From an uncultured Sulfitobacter sp. (GTDB lineage Bacteria > Pseudomonadota > Alphaproteobacteria > Rhodobacterales > Rhodobacteraceae): a DNA stretch of 64,000 nt. Position numbers and translations under genes: made by a program. Position 1 is the stretch's first letter. Each line of letters starts with the position of its first letter. Shown in pieces: positions 10,394 through 18,342 of this stretch. The notes beneath the pieces were generated by a model. The model worked only from the letters and a program-made list of their open reading frames with translations, was not told the DNA's origin and did not search any database. The stretch spans positions 1-64,000 of the forward strand of contig NZ_CANMFS010000004.1 in assembly GCF_947497275.1 (NCBI RefSeq). The letters are read 5' to 3'.

Positions 10394-10468
10394 GGGTGAT
10401 TAGCTCAGCGGTAGAGCACTTCGTTGACATCGAAGGGGTCACTGGTTCGATCCCAGTATCGCCCACCA
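10394..10468 (+). tRNA. tRNA-Val (GAC anticodon)
   Basis: The 75-base gene folds as a full cloverleaf. The acceptor GGGTGAT pairs with ATCGCCC (one G-T pair), the D arm contains TAGCTCAGCGGTAGAGCA, the anticodon stem CTTCG/CGAAG encloses TTGACAT with anticodon GAC, and the T arm contains the GGTTCGATCCC core. The CCA end is encoded (10466-10468). No integrase or duplicated 3' end is seen, so it is not marking an island. Confidence 0.96.
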
Positions 10469-10555
10469 TTTATTCACTGGCCCTTGCGCAAGGCTGCGTA
10501 CGGGTCGCCCGTAACCCGGCGCTGGCCCGCGCCACGATTTGGAAGGAGAGGAACT

Positions 10556-10681
10556 ATGAAAGTTCGCAATTCGCTCCGCTCGCTCAAGAACCGGCACCGT
10601 GACTGCCGCGTTGTGCGTCGCAAAGGCCGCGTTTATGTTATCAACAAGACCCAGAAGCGGTTCAAAGCCCGTCAGGGTTGA
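10556..10681 (+). CDS. rpmJ: Ribosomal protein bL36
   Basis: The smallest large-subunit ribosomal protein, 41 residues, [18 protein letters not shown] at the start and [11 protein letters not shown] at the end. This is the longer, zinc-independent-looking type: only one cysteine (in RDCRVV) of the usual C-C-C-H set is present. It has a strong ribosome site, GGAAGGAGAGG, seven bases before the ATG. It lies alone 88 bases after tRNA-Val and ends in its own terminator. Confidence 0.96.
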   Translation: MKVRNSLRSLKNRHRDCRVVRRKGRVYVINKTQKRFKARQG

Positions 10682-10702
10682 ACCGCGCTCTGTTTGAGAT
10701 CT

Positions 10703-10737
10703 AAAAGGCTGCTCTCGCCGGAGCGGCCTTTTTTTTA
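10703..10737 (+). terminator. Intrinsic terminator after rpmJ
   Basis: AAAAGGCTGCTC (10703-10714) pairs with GAGCGGCCTTTT (10721-10732), one mismatch, over a six-base loop, and continues in a run of T residues to 10736. It also separates rpmJ from the convergent gene ending at 10747. Confidence 0.85.
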
Positions 10738-10746
10738 GTTCAACTG

Positions 10747-11361
10747 CTACTCCCAGCAATATCTCGACCGGATCTTGAGCGAACGGCCACGCCGGAATTG
10801 TTCCGCCTCGCCGGGTTCCGCGAGATATACCCATCTTTTCTCGGCCTCGGACCAGATAATCGACCGTACGTCGACATCCTGGCATATCCGCACCGGGTCC
10901 ACTGATATCTGCGCCATCTGTCCTGGCGCAGAGTCGGTCAGGTCGATCAGATGTCCAGCCTTCACCCCTAACCCCTTTACTTCAAAGCTGAGCGGCTCGG
11001 GCATTTTCAAAAACTGTGTCTGACCATCGCCGCCGAACCATTTACCTTCGCCCTTCCATTCTTCTCCCGACGCGAACCGCACGTTGAAGGTACCGGGCGG
11101 GACCAACACCCTGAAAAACCGCCCGCCGATGATATAAGCCGCCAGCACATCCTCCCCTGTTGCAGCATGCGACAGCACGATGACATAGTTCTGGCCGGGC
11201 CGGGTCTTTACCTGAAGCGGGAATACCGCAGGCAGGCCGGTGCGGTTCCACATCAACCCCTCATCGGGCCGCTCGGTTTGGGCATGTGCCTGCGGCGAAG
11301 GGACGGCCCATGCGAGCATCATCGAAACTGCGATGAGTCCGCAGAGATTAGAAAACGTCAT
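10747..11361 (-). CDS. Secreted or periplasmic protein of unknown function
   Basis: A 204-residue protein with a clear Sec signal peptide (about residues 1-28: MTFSNLCGLIAVSMMLAWAV, then an AHA cleavage site). The mature part is mainly beta-structure, with LPAVFPLQVKT, NYVIVLSHAATGEDVLAAYI and GGRFFRVLVPPGTFNVRFASG; the last looks like an extracellular beta-sandwich. Two Cys (ICQDVD and the C-terminal RYCWE) could form a disulfide. I do not recognise the family. The start at 11361 is chosen for the signal peptide; the open frame extends 21 codons upstream with arginine-rich sequence unlikely to be coding. Confidence 0.75.
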   Translation of the reverse strand: MTFSNLCGLIAVSMMLAWAVPSPQAHAQTERPDEGLMWNRTGLPAVFPLQVKTRPGQNYVIVLSHAATGEDVLAAYIIGGRFFRVLVPPGTFNVRFASGEEWKGEGKWFGGDGQTQFLKMPEPLSFEVKGLGVKAGHLIDLTDSAPGQMAQISVDPVRICQDVDVRSIIWSEAEKRWVYLAEPGEAEQFRRGRSLKIRSRYCWE

Positions 11362-11484
11362 GGGCCAGCCTCTCTCGCGCCGAATACTGCGACGCCTTAA
11401 CCACCATCGGTACCTCGCTGGCACTTGTCACTCAAGCTTCACACTATATCTGTCAAATGCGGAAAATCAAAAATAGGACACCAC

Positions 11485-12348
11485 ATGACCGAATACACCC
11501 CACCCAAAGTCTGGACCCACGACGCAGAAAGCGGTGGGAAATTCGCCTCGATCAATCGCCCTGTCGCAGGTCCGACGCATGACAAGGACCTGGAAATCGG
11601 CAAACACCCCCTTCAGCTTTACTCACTGGCCACCCCGAATGGCGTGAAGGCGACGATTGTTCTCGAGGAACTGCTGGAACTGGGGCACAGCGGTGCCGAA
11701 TACGACGCATGGCTGATCAACATCGGAGAGGGCGACCAATTCGGGTCGGGCTTTGTCGACGTAAACCCGAACTCGAAAATCCCTGCATTGATGGACCATT
11801 CGGGCGATACACCGCAGCGGGTATTTGAATCCGGGTCGATCATGATGTATCTCGCCGAAAAATTCGGCGCGCTCATACCCACCGATCCCGCACGCAAAAT
11901 CGAAATGATGAGCTGGCTTTTCTGGCAGATGGGTTCTGCGCCCTATCTGGGAGGGGGGTTCGGTCACTTTTACGCCTATGCGCCAGAGAAATACGAGTAT
12001 CCGATAAACCGTTTTACAATGGAGACGAAGCGTCAGCTTGATGTTCTTGACCGGCATTTGGCGGATAACGAGTGGTTTGCAGGCGAGTATTCCATCGCCG
12101 ATATCGCTATTTGGGCGTGGTACGGGCAACTGGTTCTCGGACGGTTGTACGATGCGGCCGAGTTCCTCGATGTCGCGAGCTATGAGAACGTAATGCGGTG
12201 GGCAAAGACGATTGACGCGCGACCGGCTGTCACGCGTGGCCGAATGGTCAACCGTACCTTCGGCGACGATCTGTCGATGCAGTTGCACGAGCGTCACGAC
12301 GCAAGCGATTTTGACACGAAAACGCAAGACAAGATCGCAAACGATTAA
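11485..12348 (+). CDS. yghU: YghU-type glutathione S-transferase / disulfide-bond oxidoreductase
   Basis: The 287-residue protein matches the YghU/Ure2p-like GST branch over its length. Hallmarks are INRPVAGPTHDKDLEIGKHP at the N terminus, LYSLATPNGVKATIVLEELL in the thioredoxin-like domain, NPNSKIPAL, RVFESGSIMMYLAEKFG, and the helical domain GGGFGHFYAYAPEKYEYPIN. YghU binds two glutathione molecules and reduces disulfides or peroxides. ATG 11485 is preferred because it gives the family start MTEYTPPKVW; the frame is open 20 codons upstream. It is divergent from the secreted unknown at 10747-11361. Confidence 0.93.
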   Translation: MTEYTPPKVWTHDAESGGKFASINRPVAGPTHDKDLEIGKHPLQLYSLATPNGVKATIVLEELLELGHSGAEYDAWLINIGEGDQFGSGFVDVNPNSKIPALMDHSGDTPQRVFESGSIMMYLAEKFGALIPTDPARKIEMMSWLFWQMGSAPYLGGGFGHFYAYAPEKYEYPINRFTMETKRQLDVLDRHLADNEWFAGEYSIADIAIWAWYGQLVLGRLYDAAEFLDVASYENVMRWAKTIDARPAVTRGRMVNRTFGDDLSMQLHERHDASDFDTKTQDKIAND

Positions 12349-12383
12349 GAACGACGCCAGGGGCGTGCCCGTTGCGGCGCGCC

Positions 12384-14054
12384 CTAGCCGCCCCTGCGCC
12401 CGATTTGCCGGCAGATCAGTACCACCGGCAGCAGCCCCATCGCCACGATGATCAGGCTGGGCACGGCCGCACCCTCAAGCCGTTCATCACTCGCCAAACG
12501 ATACGCCTGCACCGCAAGCGTATCGAAATTGAAGGGGCGCATGATCAGCGTCGCGGGCAGCTCTTTCATCACGTCAACAAAAACGATGAGCAAGGCAGTC
12601 AAAAGACTGGGTGCAAGGATCGGCAAATGCACCCGCCGCAGCGTGCCCAGCGGCGTTTGACCCAACGAACGGGATGCCGCGTCCATATTTGCGTGCACCA
12701 TCGCCTGCCCACCTTCATAGGCACCCAACGCTGCCGCAAGAAAACGAACCATGTATGCAATCACGAGAAGCCAGATCGACCCCGTGATCAGCAGACCCGT
12801 CGAGACGCCGAACGTCTCGCGCATCCAGGCATCCAACGCGTTGTCGAAAACAGCGAACGGCACAAGCAGGCCCACTGCGATAACGCCGCCCGGCACCGCA
12901 TAGCCAAGTCTTGCCACATAGGCCGCTGACTGAGACAGGCGGCCCCCGCGCATACGCTGAAAAAACCCGACGCTGACCGCGGCGAACACGGTCACGATCG
13001 CTGCTACGGACGCCAGCTTCACCGAGTTGCGAATAAAGCCAAGATAGCGCGCTCCAAACAGATTCTGTTCTGAGTCCAGCCCCATCCAGAACAGCACGAA
13101 GATTGGCAGGACGGCTCCGAACACCACGGGTACGCCACACAAGACCATCGCCGCCGCCGCGTGCCAGCCCTTCAGTTCTGCGGGCGCCATGGCCTGAGCC
13201 TGCCGCGATGGGTCATGGTATTTCGCGCGGCCCCGCTGTAACCGCTCCAGCATCGCCAACAGCAACGCAAAGCTCAGAAGACAAAGCGCCAATTGCGCGG
13301 CCCCTGCACGATCGAACAGCGAGAACCAACTTGTGTAGATGCCGGTGGCAAAGGTCTGGACCCCGAAATAGGCCACTGTTCCGAAATCCGCGATTGTTTC
13401 CATCACGGTGAGAAGAACACCGCCCGCGATTGCGGGTCTGGCAAGCGGCAGACTGACCTTGAAGAACGCTGACCACGCGCTGGACCCCAGTGCACGCGCG
13501 GCCAGAAACGTGGTCCCGCTTTGTTGCAGAAACGCAGCACGGGCAAGCAGGTAGACATAGGGATAAAGGACCAGAACCAGCATGACGACCGCCCCGCCCA
13601 ACGACCGGATTTCCGGAAACCAATAGTCGCGCGGCCCCCATCCAGTGACGTCGCGCAGCGTTGTCTGCACAATTCCGGGGTGGTCCAGAATGTGGGTATA
13701 GGCATAGGCAAGCACATATGCCGGGAACGCGAGAGGTAGAACGAGCGCCACTTCGAGCATCCGCACCCCGGGAAACCGCGTCATCGTGACCAGCCATGCC
13801 GCGCCGACACCGACCGCGAAGGTGCCACATCCAACCATGACCGCCAGTGCTGCGGTCGTACCCGCGTATCTGGGCAAAACCGTCTCCAGCAGATGCTGCA
13901 CTGTCTGTGTGCCGCCCGAAAGCGCGGCGATTGCAACGGCGACCATCGGCAATGCGCAGATGACAGCGACGAGGATGGCCACCGCCGAGAGAGCGCGCTG
14001 CCCGTCGCGGGGCAGTTTCCTTTGGGTCGCGTGAGAGAGCGGAGCCAGTGTCAT
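12384..14054 (-). CDS. Iron(III)-type ABC transporter permease (fused two-unit BPD permease)
   Basis: A 556-residue membrane protein with about 12 transmembrane helices in two repeats of the binding-protein-dependent permease fold, as in FbpB/AfuB/SfuB. The first EAA-like loop reads LAARALGSSAWSAFFKVSLP and the second AASRSLGQTPLGTLRRVHLP. Such proteins form the whole channel of periplasmic-binding-protein ferric iron importers. No binding protein or ATPase gene is adjacent, so its partners must be elsewhere. The ATG has a close GGAGAC. It follows the PaaK-like gene by 44 bases on the same strand; that spacer holds CGACT-ATTTA-AGTCG, a small inverted repeat. Confidence 0.87.
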   Translation of the reverse strand: MTLAPLSHATQRKLPRDGQRALSAVAILVAVICALPMVAVAIAALSGGTQTVQHLLETVLPRYAGTTAALAVMVGCGTFAVGVGAAWLVTMTRFPGVRMLEVALVLPLAFPAYVLAYAYTHILDHPGIVQTTLRDVTGWGPRDYWFPEIRSLGGAVVMLVLVLYPYVYLLARAAFLQQSGTTFLAARALGSSAWSAFFKVSLPLARPAIAGGVLLTVMETIADFGTVAYFGVQTFATGIYTSWFSLFDRAGAAQLALCLLSFALLLAMLERLQRGRAKYHDPSRQAQAMAPAELKGWHAAAAMVLCGVPVVFGAVLPIFVLFWMGLDSEQNLFGARYLGFIRNSVKLASVAAIVTVFAAVSVGFFQRMRGGRLSQSAAYVARLGYAVPGGVIAVGLLVPFAVFDNALDAWMRETFGVSTGLLITGSIWLLVIAYMVRFLAAALGAYEGGQAMVHANMDAASRSLGQTPLGTLRRVHLPILAPSLLTALLIVFVDVMKELPATLIMRPFNFDTLAVQAYRLASDERLEGAAVPSLIIVAMGLLPVVLICRQIGRRGG

Positions 14055-14098
14055 GTCTCCATTTCGACTATTTAAGTCGGAATTACCAGAGGCCCGGA

Positions 14099-15316
14099 TC
14101 AGTCGTAAGTGCGCGTGTCCTCGATCACCAGCCCATCCTTGGGCAGGCTTCCCGGTGCAACGATCTCGATGGTTCCTTTGAGCTTCAACAGCTGCTGAAC
14201 GGATGCCGCGAACGCGTCGGCATCGCTGCTGTCGGATTCGATACGAACGGTCATCATATCCGTTTCACCGCTGCGCGATGCAATAACCCGCACGCGTTCG
14301 ATGTCATCATGGGACGCAACAAGCTGTGCGACCTGTTCGGGACGAACGAACATGCCCTTGATCTTGGTCGTCTGATCCGCGCGGCCCATCCAGCCCTTGA
14401 TCCGCATATTGGTACGCCCGCAAGGCGACTCACCGGCCATCACTGCACTCAGATCACCGGTCGCAAATCGGATCAGCGGATAGTCGGGATTGAGCGTGGT
14501 CACGACAACCTCACCCACTTCGCCCTCCGGCACCGGATCGCCGGTTCCGGGCGTTACGATTTCGACGATCACGCCCTCGTCAACGATCAGCCCTTCGGCA
14601 GCAGGCGATTCGTAGGCGATGCTGCCGAGATCGGCGGTTGCATAGCTTTGCAGACATGTAATGCCACGTGCAGCGTACCAGTCGCGCAGCGAAGGGAACA
14701 ACGCGCCGCCACCCACGGCGGCCTTGCTGATCCTGAGCTCGACACCCATTTCATCCGCCTTCTCAAGGATCACCTTGAGATAATCAGGAGTGCCCGCATA
14801 AGCGGTCGTTCCAATGTCACGCGCCGCGATCACCTGAAGCTCCGTCTGACCTGTGCCCGCCGGCAATACCGCAGCCCCAACAGCGCGCGCGCCGGATTCA
14901 AAGATCATGCCCGCAGGTGTCAGGTGGTAACCGAAGCAATTGTGCACGATATCACCCGCACCGATACCAAGCCCGTGCAGAAACCGCCCCATGCGCCACC
15001 AATCCGGATCGGTACTGGACGGCTCGTAGATCGGCCCGGGGGATTGGAAAACATGGCTGAACTCATGCGCGGCCCTGGTGGTGAAACCGCCGAACGGCGC
15101 GACCGCTGACTGTGCCTTGCCCAATTCGGATTTCCGCAGGACCGGCAGGTCCGCCAGATCGTCGGCGCTGGTGATACTTGACGGGTCGACATTATCCAGC
15201 GCACCGCCGTACCCCGAAAGGCTCTTGGCACGGGCAATCTGCTCGGGAAGGGCCTTGGACAAATCCTCGGCACGCCGGGTGGTACTGCGGGTTTCCAGAT
15301 CATCGTAATAAGTCAT
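14099..15316 (-). CDS. PaaK-like AMP-dependent CoA ligase
   Basis: This 405-residue protein belongs to the phenylacetate-CoA ligase family of adenylate-forming enzymes. Visible motifs are the FGYHLTPAGM block after FQSPGPIYEPS, GAAVLPAGTGQTELQV, YAGTPDYLKVIL, YATADLGSIAYE, IRFATGDLSAVM and the C-terminal hinge GRADQTTKIKGMFVRPEQV. It would activate an organic acid to its CoA thioester through an AMP intermediate; substrate unknown. ATG 15316 is taken as the start; a GTG three codons upstream is possible. It is the last gene clearly belonging to the ligase-Liv operon (14.1-23.4 kb), following the VIT1-like gene by 57 bases. Confidence 0.88.
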   Translation of the reverse strand: MTYYDDLETRSTTRRAEDLSKALPEQIARAKSLSGYGGALDNVDPSSITSADDLADLPVLRKSELGKAQSAVAPFGGFTTRAAHEFSHVFQSPGPIYEPSSTDPDWWRMGRFLHGLGIGAGDIVHNCFGYHLTPAGMIFESGARAVGAAVLPAGTGQTELQVIAARDIGTTAYAGTPDYLKVILEKADEMGVELRISKAAVGGGALFPSLRDWYAARGITCLQSYATADLGSIAYESPAAEGLIVDEGVIVEIVTPGTGDPVPEGEVGEVVVTTLNPDYPLIRFATGDLSAVMAGESPCGRTNMRIKGWMGRADQTTKIKGMFVRPEQVAQLVASHDDIERVRVIASRSGETDMMTVRIESDSSDADAFAASVQQLLKLKGTIEIVAPGSLPKDGLVIEDTRTYD

Positions 15317-15373
15317 AACACTCACTCATCTTTCGTCGTGGGCAATCCGCCCACAGTCTGTTTCACCGAAAAC

Positions 15374-16075
15374 TCACACGGCCACGCCGAACAAACGCCC
15401 AACTGCTGCCGTGACCGCCATTGCGAGACCGCCCCAGACCACGACACGCGTGGCCGCCGGAACCAGTCTGGCGCCCCCCGCCTGCGCCCCCAGCGCACCA
15501 AGGCCGGCAAGGGCGAACAGGGTCACGATAACTACGATAGGAATAATGGATGACACGGGCGCAAGGACCGCCGCAATCAACGGTATCGCCGCAAAGAGGC
15601 TGAAGGTGACCGCGGATGCCGCCGCCGCCAACAGCGGCTGGGCGGCCTGGTTTTCCGTCAGACCCAATTCATCGCGCACATGTGCACCGAGGGCATCGTT
15701 CTGCGTCAACTCGCGCGCGACCTGCCGCGCGGTCGCTTCGGACAGACCGCGCGCGACATAGATGCCTGCCAACTCGATCTCTTCTGCCTTCGGGTTGTCT
15801 TTCAGCGCCTGACGCTCACGCGCGATATCCGCAGCTTCCAGATCCGCCTGTGATGAAACGCTTACATATTCACCGGCCGCCATCGACATGGCACCCGCAG
15901 CCAGACCAGCGGCCCCCGCGATAAGGATCGCGCGCGGCGACGGCTCAGCTGCGGCCACACCCACGATCAACGATGCCACCGATACGATGCCGTCATTCGC
16001 GCCGAGAACTGCGGCGCGCAACCAACCGACACGGTCGATCAGATGCGGATCATCGCTGTGTGCCGAGACATCCAT
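15374..16075 (-). CDS. VIT1/CCC1-family membrane protein
   Basis: A 233-residue protein of the VIT1/CCC1 (DUF125) family, known in yeast and plants for iron/manganese transport into vacuoles. The N-terminal signature RAAVLGANDGIVSVASLIVG is followed by GAMSMAAGEYVSVSSQADLE, then an acidic cytosolic stretch rich in Glu (about 80-140) and two or three C-terminal membrane helices, about five in all. It starts one base after the stop of the LivF-type gene, so translation is probably coupled. A metal transporter inside an uptake-activation operon is unusual, though the cluster sits next to an iron-type permease gene. Confidence 0.88.
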   Translation of the reverse strand: MDVSAHSDDPHLIDRVGWLRAAVLGANDGIVSVASLIVGVAAAEPSPRAILIAGAAGLAAGAMSMAAGEYVSVSSQADLEAADIARERQALKDNPKAEEIELAGIYVARGLSEATARQVARELTQNDALGAHVRDELGLTENQAAQPLLAAAASAVTFSLFAAIPLIAAVLAPVSSIIPIVVIVTLFALAGLGALGAQAGGARLVPAATRVVVWGGLAMAVTAAVGRLFGVAV

Positions 16076-16076
16076 A

Positions 16077-16913
16077 TTACGACAGCCAACGTTTGCGTCG
16101 GCGGTAGCTGCGCACATCACGGAAGGATTTGCGGCCCTCGTCCGACATGCCAAGATAGAATTCCTTCACATCCTGGTTCTCACGAAGATCTGCTGCAGGG
16201 CCGTCCATCACAACGCGGCCCGATTCGAGGATGTATCCGTAATGCGAATAGCGCAGGGCGACGTTCGTATTCTGCTCAGCCAAAAGGAAAGTGACGCCCT
16301 CTTTTTCGTTGATCGTTTTCACAATCTCGAAAATCTGTTCCACCAGTTGCGGCGCCAATCCCATCGAGGGCTCATCCAGCAAAATCGTCTCCGGCCGGCT
16401 CATCAGCGCGCGGCCCACCGCGCACATCTGTTGTTCTCCGCCCGACGTATATCCGGCCTGTGATCTGCGTCGCTCGCGCAGACGCGGAAAGTACTCATAG
16501 ACCATCTCCAGATCTTGCGAAATAGCACCCGAACCGTCGGATCGCGTGTACGCACCTGTCAGAAGATTTTCCTCGATCGTCAGATGCTCGAAGCAGTGGC
16601 GGCCTTCCATCACCTGAACGACCCCCTTTTTAACCGTCTCGGCAGGATCGGTGTGCTGGATCGCGTCGCCCCGGTACTTGATCGACCCTTTAGTGACCTC
16701 GCCGCGTTCACTGGCCAGCAATCCGCTGATTGCCTTCAAGGTGGTGGTCTTACCCGCTCCATTGCCCCCCAAAAGTGCGGTGATCCCGCCCTTGGGCACA
16801 TTCAGACTGACGCCTTTCAACACAAGGATCACGTGATTATAGATCACTTCGATGTTGTTGACCTCAAGCAGGTTCTCTACCGTCGCGTCGGTTGTCTTGG
16901 CATCGTCCAGCAT
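16077..16913 (-). CDS. LivF-type ABC transporter ATP-binding protein
   Basis: One of the two ATPases of the branched-chain amino-acid-type (HAAT) importer in this operon, 278 residues. Walker A is LLGGNGAGKTTTLKAISG, the signature motif reads TSGGEQQMCAVGRAL, and Walker B is ETILLDEPSMGL, followed by the switch residues LLAEQNT. The C-terminal 25 residues are basic and longer than in standard LivF. The start has AAGGTGAAG upstream. A hairpin separates it from the binding-protein gene 73 bases upstream. Confidence 0.93.
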   Translation of the reverse strand: MLDDAKTTDATVENLLEVNNIEVIYNHVILVLKGVSLNVPKGGITALLGGNGAGKTTTLKAISGLLASERGEVTKGSIKYRGDAIQHTDPAETVKKGVVQVMEGRHCFEHLTIEENLLTGAYTRSDGSGAISQDLEMVYEYFPRLRERRRSQAGYTSGGEQQMCAVGRALMSRPETILLDEPSMGLAPQLVEQIFEIVKTINEKEGVTFLLAEQNTNVALRYSHYGYILESGRVVMDGPAADLRENQDVKEFYLGMSDEGRKSFRDVRSYRRRKRWLS

Positions 16914-16944
16914 CTGGCTTCACCTTCTTGAAAATACTGTAATC

Positions 16945-16975
16945 CTCCGGCCGCCACACTGGGCGACGGCCGGAG
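16945..16975 (-). terminator. Intra-operon hairpin after the binding-protein gene
   Basis: CTCCGGCCG (16945-16953) pairs perfectly with CGGCCGGAG (16967-16975) over a 13-base loop, eleven bases downstream of the binding-protein stop codon. On the minus strand it is followed only by scattered T residues. It could act as an attenuator or as a 3' stability element keeping the binding-protein transcript more abundant than its ATPase, as is common in importer operons. Confidence 0.55.
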
Positions 16976-16986
16976 AGACCGCTGCC

Positions 16987-18270
16987 TTAGCTGCAGTGAT
17001 CTTCGATGGAATTTTCTGCCGCGTAGGCATTGGAATCTTCCTCGATCAACGATTGGATCACTTCCTGATCCGACTGAACGAAATCACTGATCAATGTCCA
17101 CTCCTTGGTCTCGGCATTCCACTGCGTCATCGCGGCAAAACCGTTGCCGCCGTGGTTTTCACACGTCACCTTGAACTCCGGACCAAAGCCGGGAAGACCA
17201 AGCTCGGTCATTTTCTCTTCGGTGATTTCCAGCGCTTCCATACCGTCGCGCATCTGGCTTGGCGTGATGTTGGCGGTGCCGTGGATTTCCTGTGCCTTCT
17301 TGGCAGCTTCGGCCACCAACATCGCACCATAGATCCCGCGGTTGTAGATCACCGTGCCGGACTGATCGCCCGCGCCCGCAGCCTTGCCTTCGTCATAGAC
17401 GTACTTTTTCAGGTCGTCATACAGGGGATAGTCGGCTCCGACATTGTGGAACGTCACCGCCTTGTAGCCATCGGCGCCCGCGCCTGCGGACAGCACGTCA
17501 TTTTCAGAACCCGACCACCAGATACCGATGAACTTGTCCATCGGGAAACGGATATTGACAGCTTCCTGAATAGCGACCTGGTTCATGACGCCCCAGCCGT
17601 ACATGATGACGTAATCCGGCTTGTCGCGGCGGATTTGCAACCACTGCGACTTTTGCTCCTGACCCGGGTGATCGACAGGCACTTCATTGAATTCGAACCC
17701 GTGCTTCTTGGACAGCTCGGTCAACGTGCGGATCGGCTCCTTGCCGTAGGCAGAGTTGTGATAGACCAGCGTAACTTTCTTGCCGCTCAGGTCGCCACCT
17801 TCTTCGTCAAGCATATGCTTGACTGCAACGGATGCCCCATCCCAATAGTTGGCCGGAAAGTTGAACACGTGGCTGAAGACCCTGCCGTTCTTGGCAGATG
17901 TACGGCCCAAACCGGTTGTCAGCATGGGAATGTTATCTGCGGTGACCTTGGGGATCAACTGATAGGTGATACCCGTGGAAAGCGGTTGATAAACCAGCCC
18001 GCCGCCGCCCTTCAGGGATTCGTAGCACTCCACACCTTTCTCGGTGTTGTAGGCTGTCTCACACTCGGGAACGGTCGTCATCACGCCGCCGATGCCGCCA
18101 TCGCGCGCATTCAGCATGGTGAAATAATCCGCATAGCCATCGGCAAACGGAATACCGCTCGCCGCATAGGGACCCGTGCGATAGCTTAGTGATGGAAATA
18201 CCAGTTCTGCCATCGCAGGACTTGCTGCCATCAGTGCGGCCACGGCCATTGTACCTAGTTTGAATTTCAT
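16987..18270 (-). CDS. ABC transporter periplasmic substrate-binding protein (HAAT/Liv type)
   Basis: This 427-residue protein is a type I periplasmic binding protein of the Leu/Ile/Val receptor class. It begins with a Sec signal peptide, MKFKLGTMAVAALMAASPAMA, and continues with LSYRTGPYAASGIPFADGY, the subdomain that binds the ligand amino and carboxyl groups in LivK relatives. ITYQLIPKVTADNIPMLT and VTLVYHNSAYGKEPIRTLTE follow. It is larger than LivK (about 350). Context with acyl-CoA ligases suggests an organic or aromatic acid rather than an amino acid, which is inference. GGGAGGAAAC precedes the start. Confidence 0.93.
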   Translation of the reverse strand: MKFKLGTMAVAALMAASPAMAELVFPSLSYRTGPYAASGIPFADGYADYFTMLNARDGGIGGVMTTVPECETAYNTEKGVECYESLKGGGGLVYQPLSTGITYQLIPKVTADNIPMLTTGLGRTSAKNGRVFSHVFNFPANYWDGASVAVKHMLDEEGGDLSGKKVTLVYHNSAYGKEPIRTLTELSKKHGFEFNEVPVDHPGQEQKSQWLQIRRDKPDYVIMYGWGVMNQVAIQEAVNIRFPMDKFIGIWWSGSENDVLSAGAGADGYKAVTFHNVGADYPLYDDLKKYVYDEGKAAGAGDQSGTVIYNRGIYGAMLVAEAAKKAQEIHGTANITPSQMRDGMEALEITEEKMTELGLPGFGPEFKVTCENHGGNGFAAMTQWNAETKEWTLISDFVQSDQEVIQSLIEEDSNAYAAENSIEDHCS

Positions 18271-18342
18271 CGGTGTTTCCTCCCTTGGATGTATCCGAAT
18301 GGTCTTGCGGGTTCTTCCCGCCTATCGTCTGTGAACCATCCC

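Noticed and set aside
10394..10468. tRNA-Val as an island attachment site
   Set aside because: No integrase and no repeated 3' tRNA end were found downstream.
14055..14098. CGACT-ATTTA-AGTCG inverted repeat as an iron-regulator (Irr/RirA/Fur) box
   Set aside because: It does not fit the iron boxes I know (for example TGA-N9-TCA), and it lies within a short intergenic gap, so I only mention it under the permease.
16852..18189. 445-codon plus-strand frame opposite the binding-protein gene
   Set aside because: Composition is that of an antisense frame and the minus strand encodes a clear binding protein.
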